Below, one piece after another: positions 8,181 to 17,305 of a stretch of 64,000 nucleotides of DNA. A program made the translations under genes and the position numbers. How positions within the stretch are numbered: the stretch's first letter is position 1; every line of letters starts with the position of its first letter. The stretch is from Gallibacterium melopsittaci (lineage in GTDB: Bacteria; Pseudomonadota; Gammaproteobacteria; Enterobacterales; Pasteurellaceae). The notes under the pieces are model-generated. The model ran no database searches, was not told the DNA's origin, and was given only the letters and a program-made list of their open reading frames with translations. The stretch spans positions 1-64,000 of the forward strand of contig NZ_JBHLWA010000010.1 in the NCBI RefSeq assembly GCF_042433085.1, written 5' to 3'.

Positions 8181-10601
8181 CTATTTCTCCAACTCAAGCA
8201 GTGGTCGCTGTAAATTAGGTAAATCCGTAAACCATGCTTTAGCTGAATTACGTTGTCGAATCACTTCTAATTGGTTATTTCGAGTAATGCGTACTGAAAT
8301 CTGTCCGTCCCAACCAGTATTCAATATTTTGACTTGCTGTCGCTGTAAACGCTCTAAGACCTCCTGATGAGGAAAGCGCCAACGATTTGTTAAGCTAGAT
8401 GAAATTAATGCTATTTTAGGTTGGATCTGTTGCAAAAAACGCTGGCTAGTTGAGGTTTTACTGCCATGATGGGCAACTTGTAAAATATCCACTGGCGGAA
8501 ATGAGGCTAAATAATATAATTCACTACGTCGATCTAAATCCCCTGTGAGCAATACACGATAAGTACCATCATCAATCAATACAACACAAGAATGTTGATT
8601 GCGTGCAGTGGGAACAATAGTTAATGGAGCTAACATGGTAAATCGTAATGCTCGCCACTGAAAAGATTGTCCTTGTTTACAAGGTAACGGTTTTTTATCG
8701 GCATAACTGACCTGCGAAGGAGTGAATAGCGTTGCTTGCGGATAATGTTGGAATAATTTGTTTGCACCACCACTATGATCATTATCATCATGGCTTAACA
8801 TTATTTTTTCTAGATGAATACCTTGTCGGCGCAAATAAGGCATTATTTCTAACTCTGCCATACTACCACCGTCCCAACTCGCACCAGTATCATACAATAT
8901 TCCATAATTACCTTGACGAATTAAGATCGCTAATCCTTGACCAACATCTAACATTTCCAATGACCATTTTGTTTGCCACTGTTGATAATAGGTGTAGCCA
9001 AGCAATGTAAGTTGTCCACATAGCATCAATATGAAAAAGCATAACAGACGAGCTAAGTGATGGTGTGATGTAAGTAACTCTGCGTTAAGTTGCAATTTTT
9101 TAGGGGGTAATTGAGTAATTAAATTAGATTGAACTACTGGTGTTTGACGATAGAAATAGAGATAACTAGCAATCAATACACAAAATAATACACACCCTAT
9201 ACTCACCCAACGTACTTCAATTAATGATAAATCTCGCCAAGTGCTTTGCCAAAAAGTTAATGCTTTAATACTAAATTCGGCAACAGTTATACACCATTGC
9301 CAACTATTAAAGAGATCAAAGGTTAAAATTGACGTTAAAATACAAGGGATCAGGACAAAACTAAATAAGGGGACAATCCATAAATTAATCAACAGATTTT
9401 GTAGATTAATCCCTGAAAAGAAAAACAACACAACAGAAGTAAATAGTAACATCAAGCCAACTTGTAAATGTATTAAAGCAATAATGTAATAGCGTAATTT
9501 ACCCAACTGAGAAAGTGCCTGTCCTCGCCATTGCCATGCAGATAAAGGTAATAAAGTCTGCCAAAGCAATAAACATAAAACAGCTAAAGCCGACAGCCAA
9601 AAACTATCGCTCAATAAAATTAATGGATCAAATAACACAAATAACGCAATACAACGTAAATAGATCTGCCACCAATTTAAATAACTACGTTGCAAACGTA
9701 ACAACAATAACAGAGAAAGTGCTAATAACGCACGAATAGTTGGAATTGAAAAATCGGCTAAATAACTATAAATCGTGGCTAACACAAGCCCACCTAACAG
9801 CGGCAAAGTAGGCGTAATCCAGCGTGTAGGCAATAGATATTGCATTCCTCGCCCGATCATCACACCTAGCAACATAACTAACCCAATATGCAACCCCGAA
9901 ATTGCAATCAGATGTGCTGTACCTGTTTGTTGAAATAGTTGTAGTTGTGCTGTGGTAAGTTGTGATTTTTCACCAAATCCTAATGCCAGTAATAGTCCCT
10001 TAGCAGACTGTGAGGATATTTTAGTTTCTGCAAAGAGCAAAAGTTGTTCACGTACAGAAGGTTGATCATTAATTAAGATTGCCTGTTTAACCGTTATATT
10101 TCCAACAATTCGGTTCGCATAAAGCCACTTTTGCCGTTGAAAACCGCCATCATTTAAACGTGCAGCCATTTGTTTTAATGTTATCTGTGCTTGCCAAACT
10201 TGCCCTGCTTGTAATTGTTTATTAGGCTGCCAGTTTACATAAACACGGTATGATTTTTGTCCGTATGGGGAATTTAATATGCCAACTGCAGTTTGGTAGT
10301 CGCCTTGGTGTAAGACTTTTTCAATGTGCAATTCAGCTTGTGATAATACGCCAATTAAAGAATCTAGCTGTTGTTGCTGCTGCAATAAGGTTTTTACTTG
10401 GAATAAATTCCAGTAACTACCCAAACTAAAGGTTAATAATAATAGTGCAAGAGTTCTGCTTCTTCGCCAAAAAAACAAGATTACACCAAACAGTAATAAA
10501 ACCCCTAAACCTCCCCATAAATATGCAGAAGTCATCCATAACATTGGTAAATATAAAAATAGCAAACTACTAAAAAAATAGAGTAAACAGATACGCTCCA
10601 T
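8181..10601 (-). CDS. comEC: DNA internalisation competence protein ComEC/Rec2
   Basis: Inner-membrane channel that takes single-stranded DNA into the cytoplasm during natural transformation. 806 residues. N-terminal helices come first, then the soluble OB-like segment and the multi-helix competence domain (begins about 200; ISGLHIGLVM is characteristic). A metallo-beta-lactamase-like domain ends the protein, with the SHDDNDHSGG metal motif, LLTGD and VAHHGS. The frame is intact, so the uptake step looks functional. In Haemophilus the orthologue rec2 belongs to the CRP/Sxy competence regulon; a possible CRP site is upstream at 10702-10723. The order comEC-msbA-lpxK is also that of E. coli. 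Confidence 0.95.
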   Translation of the reverse strand: MERICLLYFFSSLLFLYLPMLWMTSAYLWGGLGVLLLFGVILFFWRRSRTLALLLLTFSLGSYWNLFQVKTLLQQQQQLDSLIGVLSQAELHIEKVLHQGDYQTAVGILNSPYGQKSYRVYVNWQPNKQLQAGQVWQAQITLKQMAARLNDGGFQRQKWLYANRIVGNITVKQAILINDQPSVREQLLLFAETKISSQSAKGLLLALGFGEKSQLTTAQLQLFQQTGTAHLIAISGLHIGLVMLLGVMIGRGMQYLLPTRWITPTLPLLGGLVLATIYSYLADFSIPTIRALLALSLLLLLRLQRSYLNWWQIYLRCIALFVLFDPLILLSDSFWLSALAVLCLLLWQTLLPLSAWQWRGQALSQLGKLRYYIIALIHLQVGLMLLFTSVVLFFFSGINLQNLLINLWIVPLFSFVLIPCILTSILTFDLFNSWQWCITVAEFSIKALTFWQSTWRDLSLIEVRWVSIGCVLFCVLIASYLYFYRQTPVVQSNLITQLPPKKLQLNAELLTSHHHLARLLCFFILMLCGQLTLLGYTYYQQWQTKWSLEMLDVGQGLAILIRQGNYGILYDTGASWDGGSMAELEIMPYLRRQGIHLEKIMLSHDDNDHSGGANKLFQHYPQATLFTPSQVSYADKKPLPCKQGQSFQWRALRFTMLAPLTIVPTARNQHSCVVLIDDGTYRVLLTGDLDRRSELYYLASFPPVDILQVAHHGSKTSTSQRFLQQIQPKIALISSSLTNRWRFPHQEVLERLQRQQVKILNTGWDGQISVRITRNNQLEVIRQRNSAKAWFTDLPNLQRPLLELEK

Positions 10602-10701
10602 ATTGGCTAACTTTAGCTAACGAATTATTTTGGTTATTATTTTTTACATAAAGCAACACTTTAATTGTTGTCTCTATAGCAGTACAAAATGCACACTGCA
10701 A

Positions 10702-10723
10702 AAATGTGAACTCTCTCCAAAAT
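10702..10723. promoter_or_regulatory. Possible CRP-binding site upstream of comEC
   Basis: AAATGTGA, six bases, then TCCAAAAT. The left half is a perfect CRP half-site (TGTGA); the right half matches TCACATTT poorly. The centre lies about 46 bases upstream of the TSS implied by the -10 at 10673-10678. Haemophilus competence sites of the Sxy-dependent type usually read TGCGA rather than TGTGA, so this is only a candidate. Confidence 0.25.
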
Positions 10724-10913
10724 TTACAAAAAACTCTAAATTTACATAATCTTTCTGTTCAAATAATCAGCGAACCAGAAAAATTTATTTGCTAAAAACA
10801 ATAAGTTTTGCTATTTATATGCGGCTTTTTGGAAGACCCCCTTCAAGCAGTATAAAAATTGGCGGAAATTAAGTAAAAAAACCTCCTAATAATTGGTGCA
10901 TTGTTTGCTCATT

Positions 10914-10941
10914 TTGGAGTTCCGACAATTGCTTGTATTAT
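10914..10941 (+). promoter_or_regulatory. Candidate promoter of dksA
   Basis: TTGGAG (10914-10919), 16 bases, TATTAT (10936-10941), about 30 bases before the dksA start. The ribosome site AGGAGA precedes the ATG at 10970 by seven bases. A second possible -10, TATAAA near 10851, lies further upstream. Confidence 0.35.
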
Positions 10942-10969
10942 CAATTTTGGTGTCTAGGAGAGATTAAAA

Positions 10970-11419
10970 ATGACAGCAAATACGCCAAAATCATCACTCA
11001 GTATTTTAGCTCTTGCTGGTGTTGAACCTTATCAAGAGAAAAAAGGTGAAGAATATATGAATGAAGCTCAGTTGCTTCATTTTAAAAAAATTTTAACTGC
11101 ATGGCATGCTCAAATTGTTGGCGAAGCAGATCGTACTGTTGCCCATATGCGTGACGAGGCTTCAAATTTCCCAGATCCATCTGATCGTGCAACTCAAGAA
11201 GAAGAATTTAGCTTAGAATTACGAAATCGTGATCGTGAACGTAAACTATTGAAGAAGATCGAGCGTACTATCAAGAAAATTGAATCTGAGGACTTTGGTT
11301 ATTGCGAATCTTGCGGTGTTGAAATCGGGATTAAACGTTTAGAAGCAAGACCAACAGCGGATCTTTGTATTGATTGTAAAACTCTCGCAGAAATTCGCGA
11401 AAAACAAATTGGTGGTTAA
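10970..11419 (+). CDS. dksA: RNA polymerase-binding transcription factor DksA
   Basis: Enters the RNA polymerase secondary channel and, with ppGpp, down-regulates stable RNA promoters and activates amino-acid promoters. 149 residues, very close to the E. coli protein. The coiled-coil hairpin carries the tip DPSDRA with both essential Asp residues. The zinc finger CESC...CIDC follows (near 117-141), and the end is AEIREKQ. Followed by its own strong terminator at 11457, so pcnB downstream is likely to have separate expression even though dksA-pcnB-folK order is conserved in the class. Confidence 0.98.
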   Translation: MTANTPKSSLSILALAGVEPYQEKKGEEYMNEAQLLHFKKILTAWHAQIVGEADRTVAHMRDEASNFPDPSDRATQEEEFSLELRNRDRERKLLKKIERTIKKIESEDFGYCESCGVEIGIKRLEARPTADLCIDCKTLAEIREKQIGG

Positions 11420-11456
11420 GCCTATTTATCCATCACATATTTACCAGAACAGCAAC

Positions 11457-11487
11457 CTCTCCCTAAACGACTTAGGGAGAGTTTATT
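11457..11487 (+). terminator. Intrinsic terminator of dksA
   Basis: CTCTCCCTAA (11457-11466), a five-base loop and TTAGGGAGAG (11472-11481), followed by TTTATTTATTT. The stem is perfect and starts 38 bases after the dksA stop. Confidence 0.92.
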
Positions 11488-11541
11488 TATTTGTAGTAAC
11501 ATAAATTGTTATTGTTAATGAAGTATATTTTGAGGTGAACT

Positions 11542-13032
11542 ATTTTTAACTATATTCGGAAACTCTTTCATAAAAAAAATACGAAAGAGGAAAGCATTCA
11601 ACCTACTAGTGAAACTACAATCCCCACTAGTACCGCGAAGAAACCAACAGAACCCAAGAAAAATTCTCATCACAGACCAAGTAAGTCCGTAACGCATTCA
11701 TATATTCTCAAAGCATCCGATTACGGTATTTATCCACATCTTATTAGTCGCCAAGCACTCCAAGTTGTTGAAAAATTACAAAAGAATGGTTTTGAGGCTT
11801 ATGTTGTTGGTGGTTGTTTACGTGATATTTTATTAAATAAAACCCCAAAAGATTTTGATATTGCAACCAATGCTCGCCCAGAACAAGTACAAAAAATTTT
11901 CCAACGGCAATGTCGTTTAGTAGGTCGCCGTTTCCGACTTGCTCATATTCTTTTCGGTAAAGATATTATTGAAGTGGCTACATTCCGTGCTGCACATGAT
12001 GATATTAATAATGATAAATTTGCCAAACAAAGTGCAGAAGGTATGTTATTACGTGACAATGTGTACGGCACATTAGAAGATGATGCCGCTCGTCGAGATT
12101 TCACAGTTAATGCCTTTTACTTCAATCCTCATAAAGATCAACTATATGATTTCTTTAATGGGATCAAAGATCTGCGTGCAGGGCGTTTAATGCTCATTGG
12201 TAATCCAAAACAACGTTATCAAGAAGATCCTGTAAGAATGTTACGAGCCATTCGTTTTATGGCAAAATTGGATATGTTCTTAGATAAACAGTGTGAGCAA
12301 CCCATTTATGAGTTAGCCCCGTTATTACAAAACATTCCTGCAGCTCGTCTATTCGATGAGTCATTAAAATTATTACAAACTGGACAAGGTGAAAAAACCT
12401 ATCATCTCCTTTATAAATATCAATTATTTCAACAACTTTTCCCAGTACTCACGCCATTTTTTACCGAACAAGGCGACTCTTTTACGGAAAAAATGTTATT
12501 GAAAGCATTGCGTTCTACTGACGAGCGTATTGCCGATAATTTACGGATTAATCCAGCTTTTATTTTTGCGGCTTTTTTTTGGTATCCATTGCGTGAACGA
12601 ATTGAAGTTTTAAAAAATGAAGGGGGATTAAATAATTTTGATGCTTATTCTTTAGCAAGTAATGATCTGCTTCATCTTATCTGCCAACGTGTCGCAATTT
12701 TACGTCGTCATACTGCAACAATCAGAGATATTTGGTCATTACAATTACTCTTTACTAAACGTACAGGAAAACGTCCACAATTAACGCTAGAACATCAAAA
12801 ATTCCGTGCAGCATATGATTTATTAGCAATGCGTGCTGAAATTGAACATGGGGAAACCATTGAATTGGCTGCTTGGTGGTATGAATATCAACAAAGTAAT
12901 ACTGCACAACGCAACGAATTAATTCAAGTCCAACAAAAACGCCATGCAGAGAACGATAGAGAAAAAAAACGTCGCCGTCGTTATCGTTCGCATAATCGAA
13001 AAAGAAAAACTTCAGCTGTTACCAATAAATAG
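11542..13032 (+). CDS. pcnB: Poly(A) polymerase I, initiated at an AUU codon
   Basis: Adds 3' poly(A) tails that mark RNAs for decay. The head of the class II nucleotidyltransferase (YVVGGCLRD with the GG motif, then KDFDIATNA with the catalytic DxD) is encoded before 11974. The frame is closed by a TGA at 11536, and no ATG, GTG or TTG occurs in frame between 11539 and the GTG at 11974. That GTG lies after the catalytic motif. The codon at 11542 is ATT, preceded six bases upstream by GAGG (11532-11535). E. coli pcnB is known to start at AUU and its product also begins with Phe at position two. That gives 496 residues, with a basic tail (KKRRRRYRSHNRKRK) like other PcnB. Downstream folK follows after 8 bases. 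Confidence 0.93.
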   Translation: MFNYIRKLFHKKNTKEESIQPTSETTIPTSTAKKPTEPKKNSHHRPSKSVTHSYILKASDYGIYPHLISRQALQVVEKLQKNGFEAYVVGGCLRDILLNKTPKDFDIATNARPEQVQKIFQRQCRLVGRRFRLAHILFGKDIIEVATFRAAHDDINNDKFAKQSAEGMLLRDNVYGTLEDDAARRDFTVNAFYFNPHKDQLYDFFNGIKDLRAGRLMLIGNPKQRYQEDPVRMLRAIRFMAKLDMFLDKQCEQPIYELAPLLQNIPAARLFDESLKLLQTGQGEKTYHLLYKYQLFQQLFPVLTPFFTEQGDSFTEKMLLKALRSTDERIADNLRINPAFIFAAFFWYPLRERIEVLKNEGGLNNFDAYSLASNDLLHLICQRVAILRRHTATIRDIWSLQLLFTKRTGKRPQLTLEHQKFRAAYDLLAMRAEIEHGETIELAAWWYEYQQSNTAQRNELIQVQQKRHAENDREKKRRRRYRSHNRKRKTSAVTNK

Positions 13033-13040
13033 TAAATGAT

Positions 13041-13529
13041 ATGAATAATGTCTATATCGCCTTGGGCAGTAATTTGAATCAACCACTTCAACAACTTATT
13101 ACTGCCTTACAAACATTAAAACATCATCCCGATCTACAATTAATTGCGGTCAGTCCCTTTTATGCGAGTCGGCCATTAGGGCCACAAGATCAACCTGATT
13201 ATGTCAATGCCGTTGCTCAACTACACACAACGCTTACGCCATTAGCATTATTAGATGTATTACAGGCTATTGAACAACAACAAGGACGCGTAAGATTGCG
13301 TCGTTGGGGTGAACGCACCTTAGATTTAGATATATTGCTATTTAATCAAGATATTATTCAATCAGAACGTTTAACCATTCCTCACTGCGAAATGAAAAAT
13401 CGTGAATTTGTCTTAATTCCACTATTTGATATTGCACCAAGCTTGATATTGCCTGATGGACAGCCACTAAGCGATGCCGTGAAACCATTCTTACAACATA
13501 CAATGCAAAAAATTGGCGATTTTTCCTAA
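13041..13529 (+). CDS. folK: 2-amino-4-hydroxy-6-hydroxymethyldihydropteridine diphosphokinase
   Basis: Transfers pyrophosphate from ATP to 6-hydroxymethyl-dihydropterin, a step of folate synthesis. 162 residues. The start YIALGSNLNQPLQQL and the signature RWGERTLDLDILLF, containing the two magnesium-binding Asp residues, are intact. It begins 8 bases after the pcnB stop and is probably co-transcribed with it, as in many gammaproteobacteria. It converges on glnE across a hairpin at 13578-13602. Confidence 0.97.
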   Translation: MNNVYIALGSNLNQPLQQLITALQTLKHHPDLQLIAVSPFYASRPLGPQDQPDYVNAVAQLHTTLTPLALLDVLQAIEQQQGRVRLRRWGERTLDLDILLFNQDIIQSERLTIPHCEMKNREFVLIPLFDIAPSLILPDGQPLSDAVKPFLQHTMQKIGDFS

Positions 13530-13577
13530 AAGTTGGCTTATCTATCTCTCTTTCAAATATATTGTTCTTATCTGTCT

Positions 13578-13602
13578 GTGTCGGATATCCCCTATCCGAC
13601 AC
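13578..13602. terminator. Hairpin between convergent folK and glnE, possible terminator
   Basis: GTGTCGGATA (13578-13587), loop TCCCC, TATCCGACAC (13593-13602): a perfect ten-pair stem. Neither strand shows a T-run after it, so if it ends transcription it does so without the usual U-tract, or it only protects RNA 3' ends. Confidence 0.5.
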
Positions 13603-13614
13603 CTAGATCCAAAA

Positions 13615-16521
13615 TTAGTTAAATAACTGTTGCCATATCTGTCCAATAAAAGATCGCATCTCTACAAATTCAGCCTCTTCAACCACTGAATTTTTTCCTG
13701 CTAAATTTAAATGATGAATATGATTACGTAATTCCACATAGATCTCAGTCAATCGTTTACCGACTTCAGGAGTAATAACTTGATATTTCACCATATCCTC
13801 AAAAATTCGCACATTATCTGACCAAGTAGTTAACTCAGGAATATCCATTGCATTTGCTAACATCAAATATTGCGCAATAAATTCAATATCCGTAATTCCC
13901 CCACGATCTTTCTTAATATCGAAATAACCTGTTGGGGTATGCGATAAATGTTCATACATTTTTTCTCGCATTTCACGCACTTCAACTTTTAGCTTATCTT
14001 TATCCTGCGGTGCAGATAATACTTCGTGACGAATCTGTGTAAAACGTTGTTGCATTTCAGCTTCGCCATATACTGGTCTGGCTCGTACTAACGCTTGCTT
14101 TTCCCATGTCCAGGCTTCATGCTGTTGATAATCTTTGAAGGCTTCCACTGAACTTACCAACAATCCCGCACTACCTGAAGGACGCAAACGCATATCGACT
14201 TCATATAAGATCCCTGAATTAGTATTAATGTTAAAAATACTATTAATTTTCTGGGCTAGACGTAAATAAAATTGTCCACTATCAATACTACGCTTGCCCC
14301 CCACAGTCTGCCCATTCGCTGGGGCATCATATAGAAATACTAAATCAAGATCAGATTTATACCCCAATTCAATCCCACCTAACTTGCCATAACCAACCAC
14401 CAAAAAACGCTTTTCATCTGCTTGAAGATGATCGGGTGTACCAAAGCGTTGCGTAACTTGTCGCCACGCTAAATTCACTACACTGGCGATAATTGCTTCC
14501 GCTAAATAAGTCAGATGATCGCTTACTTTCATCACAGGTAAGGCTCCTAAAATATCAGCCGCCGCAACCCGTAATTGTGTAGCTAATTTAAATTGGCGTA
14601 GTACATCAATCATCTGTTCTTCATCTTCTTGTGGTACACGCAACAGGTAATGTTCTAATTCAGCTTGATACTGACTAAATGGTGGTGGTGATAATAAGGT
14701 ATTTGGATTTAGCAACTCGTCCAATAACAACGGATAATCAGCAATTTGGCGAGCTACAAACGGAGATGCACTACACAGTTTCATCAATAATGTGCGTGAA
14801 TTTGGATTTTCTCGCAGCAATTCCAAATAAGTCGTCCGTGTCGCAATACATCCAATAATTTCTAGAATACGTGGTACTAATACCGCTGCTTGTTCCATTG
14901 CTAACATTTCATCAATTAATGTTGGCAATAATTGTTCTAATACATCCCGTCCTCGTACACCAATCGATTTGCGTAGCATTTCCTGTTTAAATTGCCAAAG
15001 ATTTTCTGCAATCTGTTCTGCTTCTGTAATGGCTAATTTATGCAATAGCGTCATCACATCTTGATAGTTAAAACTAATTCCGAGAAAATCCTGCCACTCA
15101 CTATTACTCGCTTCATCTTTTTCATCTTCACTACCAATAAGATGATGAAAAACTTCCCGAACATTCTGTTGATGTTGAGTAAGTACCTGATAGAAACTTT
15201 GCCAATCATAAATTGGATATTCAAGTGTCACCAACTGCCCTTGTTGATTAAAATAGGTAAAGGCTCGACAAGCCTCTACTAATCGTTGTCGATCTTGCTC
15301 ATTGGTTGGCAATAACTGGGTTTGTTGATCATTAATCGCTTGCAATACATTTTCTACTCGGCGTAAAAAGAGGTAAGCCTGTGATAAATGTGTTGCTTCT
15401 AATTGTTTTAATAGATCCAATTCAACTAATTTAGGCAAAATCAACAACAACTCTCGTTGCTGTAAACTTTTTTCTCGTCCACCTCGAATAAGCTGGAACA
15501 CTTGTACAATAAATTCAATTTCACGAATTCCACCCGCACCTAATTTAATATTATCGACTAAGCCACGGCGACGAACTTCAGCATTAATTTTTTGCTTCAT
15601 ATCTCGCAATGATTGGATCGCACTAAAATCAATATAGCGACGATAAACAAAAGGTCTTAATAACTGATTCAAGTAACGATGATTAATATCTTGGCTATCT
15701 TCTCCCATAATCCGTGCTTTAATCATCGCATAGCGTTCCCAATCACGCCCTTGCTCTTGATAATAATCTTCCATTGAGGCAAAACTTAAGGCCAATGCTC
15801 CCGCATCACCGAATGGACGTAAACGCATATCAACTCGATAGACAAAGCCATCTATGGTTTGTTGTTCTAATGCTTTGATAAAACGTTGTCCTAAACGTAC
15901 AAAAAATTGCCCGTTATCAATACTGCGTCTTGCCCCTACGGTTTCGCCATGATCTGGATAGGTAAAAATCAGATCAATATCAGAAGAGAAATTCAGTTCT
16001 CTACCGCCTAATTTTCCCATACCCAAAATAATAAGTTGTTGAGCTTCACCCTCTGCGTTCGTTGGTGTTCCTAATTCACTACACAGTTTTTGATATAACC
16101 AATCTTTCGTCACCACAATAATCGCCTCTGCTAATGCCGAAAGTTGGCGGAAGATCTGTTCAACTGATGCCAAATTTAGACTTTGACAAAAGCTCAATTT
16201 AGCCATTTCCTGATGACGAAATTGACGCAACACTTGATAAAGCACATTTTCATCCGTTATCGAGGAAAGTTTCTCCGTTAAACGTTGTTGATAATTACCG
16301 CACTCTGTAAATTGTGGAGTACTCTCTAACCATTGTTGTAATAAAGTAGGATATTTTTGTAAGGTATCAGCAACAAAATCAGAAAAATAAATGGCGGTGG
16401 CTATCTGTTTTAAGGAATCTGGTAGAGTGGAAAAATCGAATGGTAGGGAATATTGTTCAGCGTATTCTGTCGTTTGTAATAAATCAAATAAGCGTTGTTG
16501 TTGTGCTGGCGAAAGTTGCAT
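13615..16521 (-). CDS. glnE: Bifunctional glutamine synthetase adenylyltransferase/deadenylyltransferase
   Basis: Adenylylates and de-adenylylates glutamine synthetase in response to PII. Two nucleotidyltransferase domains are visible, each with its own GS/DxD centre: GMGKLGGRELNFSSDIDLIF in the N-terminal half (de-adenylylation) and GYGKLGGIELGYKSDLDLVF in the C-terminal half (adenylylation). A helical regulatory linker lies between them. I start at the ATG at 16521 (MQLSPAQ), which has AAGGA seven bases upstream. A GTG ten codons earlier has no site. 968 residues, slightly longer than E. coli GlnE. Confidence 0.95.
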   Translation of the reverse strand: MQLSPAQQQRLFDLLQTTEYAEQYSLPFDFSTLPDSLKQIATAIYFSDFVADTLQKYPTLLQQWLESTPQFTECGNYQQRLTEKLSSITDENVLYQVLRQFRHQEMAKLSFCQSLNLASVEQIFRQLSALAEAIIVVTKDWLYQKLCSELGTPTNAEGEAQQLIILGMGKLGGRELNFSSDIDLIFTYPDHGETVGARRSIDNGQFFVRLGQRFIKALEQQTIDGFVYRVDMRLRPFGDAGALALSFASMEDYYQEQGRDWERYAMIKARIMGEDSQDINHRYLNQLLRPFVYRRYIDFSAIQSLRDMKQKINAEVRRRGLVDNIKLGAGGIREIEFIVQVFQLIRGGREKSLQQRELLLILPKLVELDLLKQLEATHLSQAYLFLRRVENVLQAINDQQTQLLPTNEQDRQRLVEACRAFTYFNQQGQLVTLEYPIYDWQSFYQVLTQHQQNVREVFHHLIGSEDEKDEASNSEWQDFLGISFNYQDVMTLLHKLAITEAEQIAENLWQFKQEMLRKSIGVRGRDVLEQLLPTLIDEMLAMEQAAVLVPRILEIIGCIATRTTYLELLRENPNSRTLLMKLCSASPFVARQIADYPLLLDELLNPNTLLSPPPFSQYQAELEHYLLRVPQEDEEQMIDVLRQFKLATQLRVAAADILGALPVMKVSDHLTYLAEAIIASVVNLAWRQVTQRFGTPDHLQADEKRFLVVGYGKLGGIELGYKSDLDLVFLYDAPANGQTVGGKRSIDSGQFYLRLAQKINSIFNINTNSGILYEVDMRLRPSGSAGLLVSSVEAFKDYQQHEAWTWEKQALVRARPVYGEAEMQQRFTQIRHEVLSAPQDKDKLKVEVREMREKMYEHLSHTPTGYFDIKKDRGGITDIEFIAQYLMLANAMDIPELTTWSDNVRIFEDMVKYQVITPEVGKRLTEIYVELRNHIHHLNLAGKNSVVEEAEFVEMRSFIGQIWQQLFN

Positions 16522-16555
16522 AAGCGTATCCTTATAGTAAATTTTCTTCACTATA

Positions 16556-16587
16556 TTGTGTTCACTAGCAAAAAACTAGTGAACACA
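16556..16587. repeat. Perfect 13-bp inverted repeat between mtnN and glnE
   Basis: TTGTGTTCACTAG (16556-16568), six-base loop, CTAGTGAACACAA (16575-16587). It lies just after the mtnN stop and 35 bases before the glnE start on the same strand. There is no U-tract, so it could be a weak terminator of the recJ-mtnN unit or an operator for glnE. The sequence does not decide. Confidence 0.7.
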
Positions 16588-16609
16588 AATACTGGTATGA
16601 GAATACTCT

Positions 16610-17305
16610 CTAATTTACCAATTTTTCTAAGGTCGCTAAAACAATTTGTGAAGATTGTTTGACGGCTATCGGTAAAAACTCATCAAAGGAGATATGTGAT
16701 TCTTTATCGGCAACGTCTGAAATTGCACGAATAACCACAAATGGTACCTGAAACGCATAACAAATATGAGCAATCGCAGCCGCTTCCATTTCAACAGCAG
16801 CAACTTCTGGGAAATCTTGACGAATGCGTGCTATGGTTTCTTGTCCATTAATGAATTGATCTCCTGAACAAATTAAACCCACTACGGCATTCTTACCTTG
16901 CTCATGCACAACTTCTGTCACTGTATTAATCAAGTTTTTATCTGCACTAAATTTTTCTGGGCAAGCAGGAAGTTGTCCCTTTGCATAACCAAATGCAGTC
17001 ACATCAGCATCGTGATAACTCACATAATCAGAAACAATAATATCGCCGATATTCAGTTGTGGATTTAAACCACCTGCAGAACCCGTATTGATAATGCAAT
17101 CTGGTTGGCAAGTAAGAATTAATGCTGTTGTTCCCATTGCAGCAGCACTTTTCCCAATCCCCGATTGTAATAAAGCAATATCATGCTGACCAATTTTGCC
17201 TTCATAAATTGTACAAGTAGCTAGTTTTTTCACTTGTTTATCTTGCATCAAGCTTTGTAGAATCTCGACTTCTTGTGCCATTGCACCAACAATTCCGATT
17301 TTCAT
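16610..17305 (-). CDS. mtnN: 5'-methylthioadenosine/S-adenosylhomocysteine nucleosidase
   Basis: Hydrolyses MTA and S-adenosylhomocysteine to adenine plus the thioribose, relieving product inhibition of methylation and feeding AI-2 synthesis. 231 residues. The N-terminal GIVGAMAQEVE contains the catalytic-base Glu12. AVEMEAAAIAH and AISDVADKE carry the ribose-binding Glu and the catalytic Asp. The ATG overlaps the stop of the preceding DsbA-like gene by four bases (ATGA), so the two are translationally coupled. Confidence 0.96.
   Translation of the reverse strand: MKIGIVGAMAQEVEILQSLMQDKQVKKLATCTIYEGKIGQHDIALLQSGIGKSAAAMGTTALILTCQPDCIINTGSAGGLNPQLNIGDIIVSDYVSYHDADVTAFGYAKGQLPACPEKFSADKNLINTVTEVVHEQGKNAVVGLICSGDQFINGQETIARIRQDFPEVAAVEMEAAAIAHICYAFQVPFVVIRAISDVADKESHISFDEFLPIAVKQSSQIVLATLEKLVN

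Larger units (their letters stand above)
10602..10969. other. Divergent control region between comEC and dksA
   Basis: A 368-base A/T-rich interval with no supportable gene. On the comEC strand a weak promoter can be drawn: -35 TTGCAG, 17 bases, -10 TATAGA (plus-strand 10673-10678), with the possible CRP site just upstream. On the dksA strand the best candidate is at 10914-10941. I see no strong hairpin or small coding frame. Confidence 0.5.

Noticed and set aside
11974..13032. pcnB starting at the GTG at 11974
   Set aside because: This reading would remove the GG and DxD motifs of the nucleotidyltransferase, which are encoded in the same uninterrupted frame upstream.
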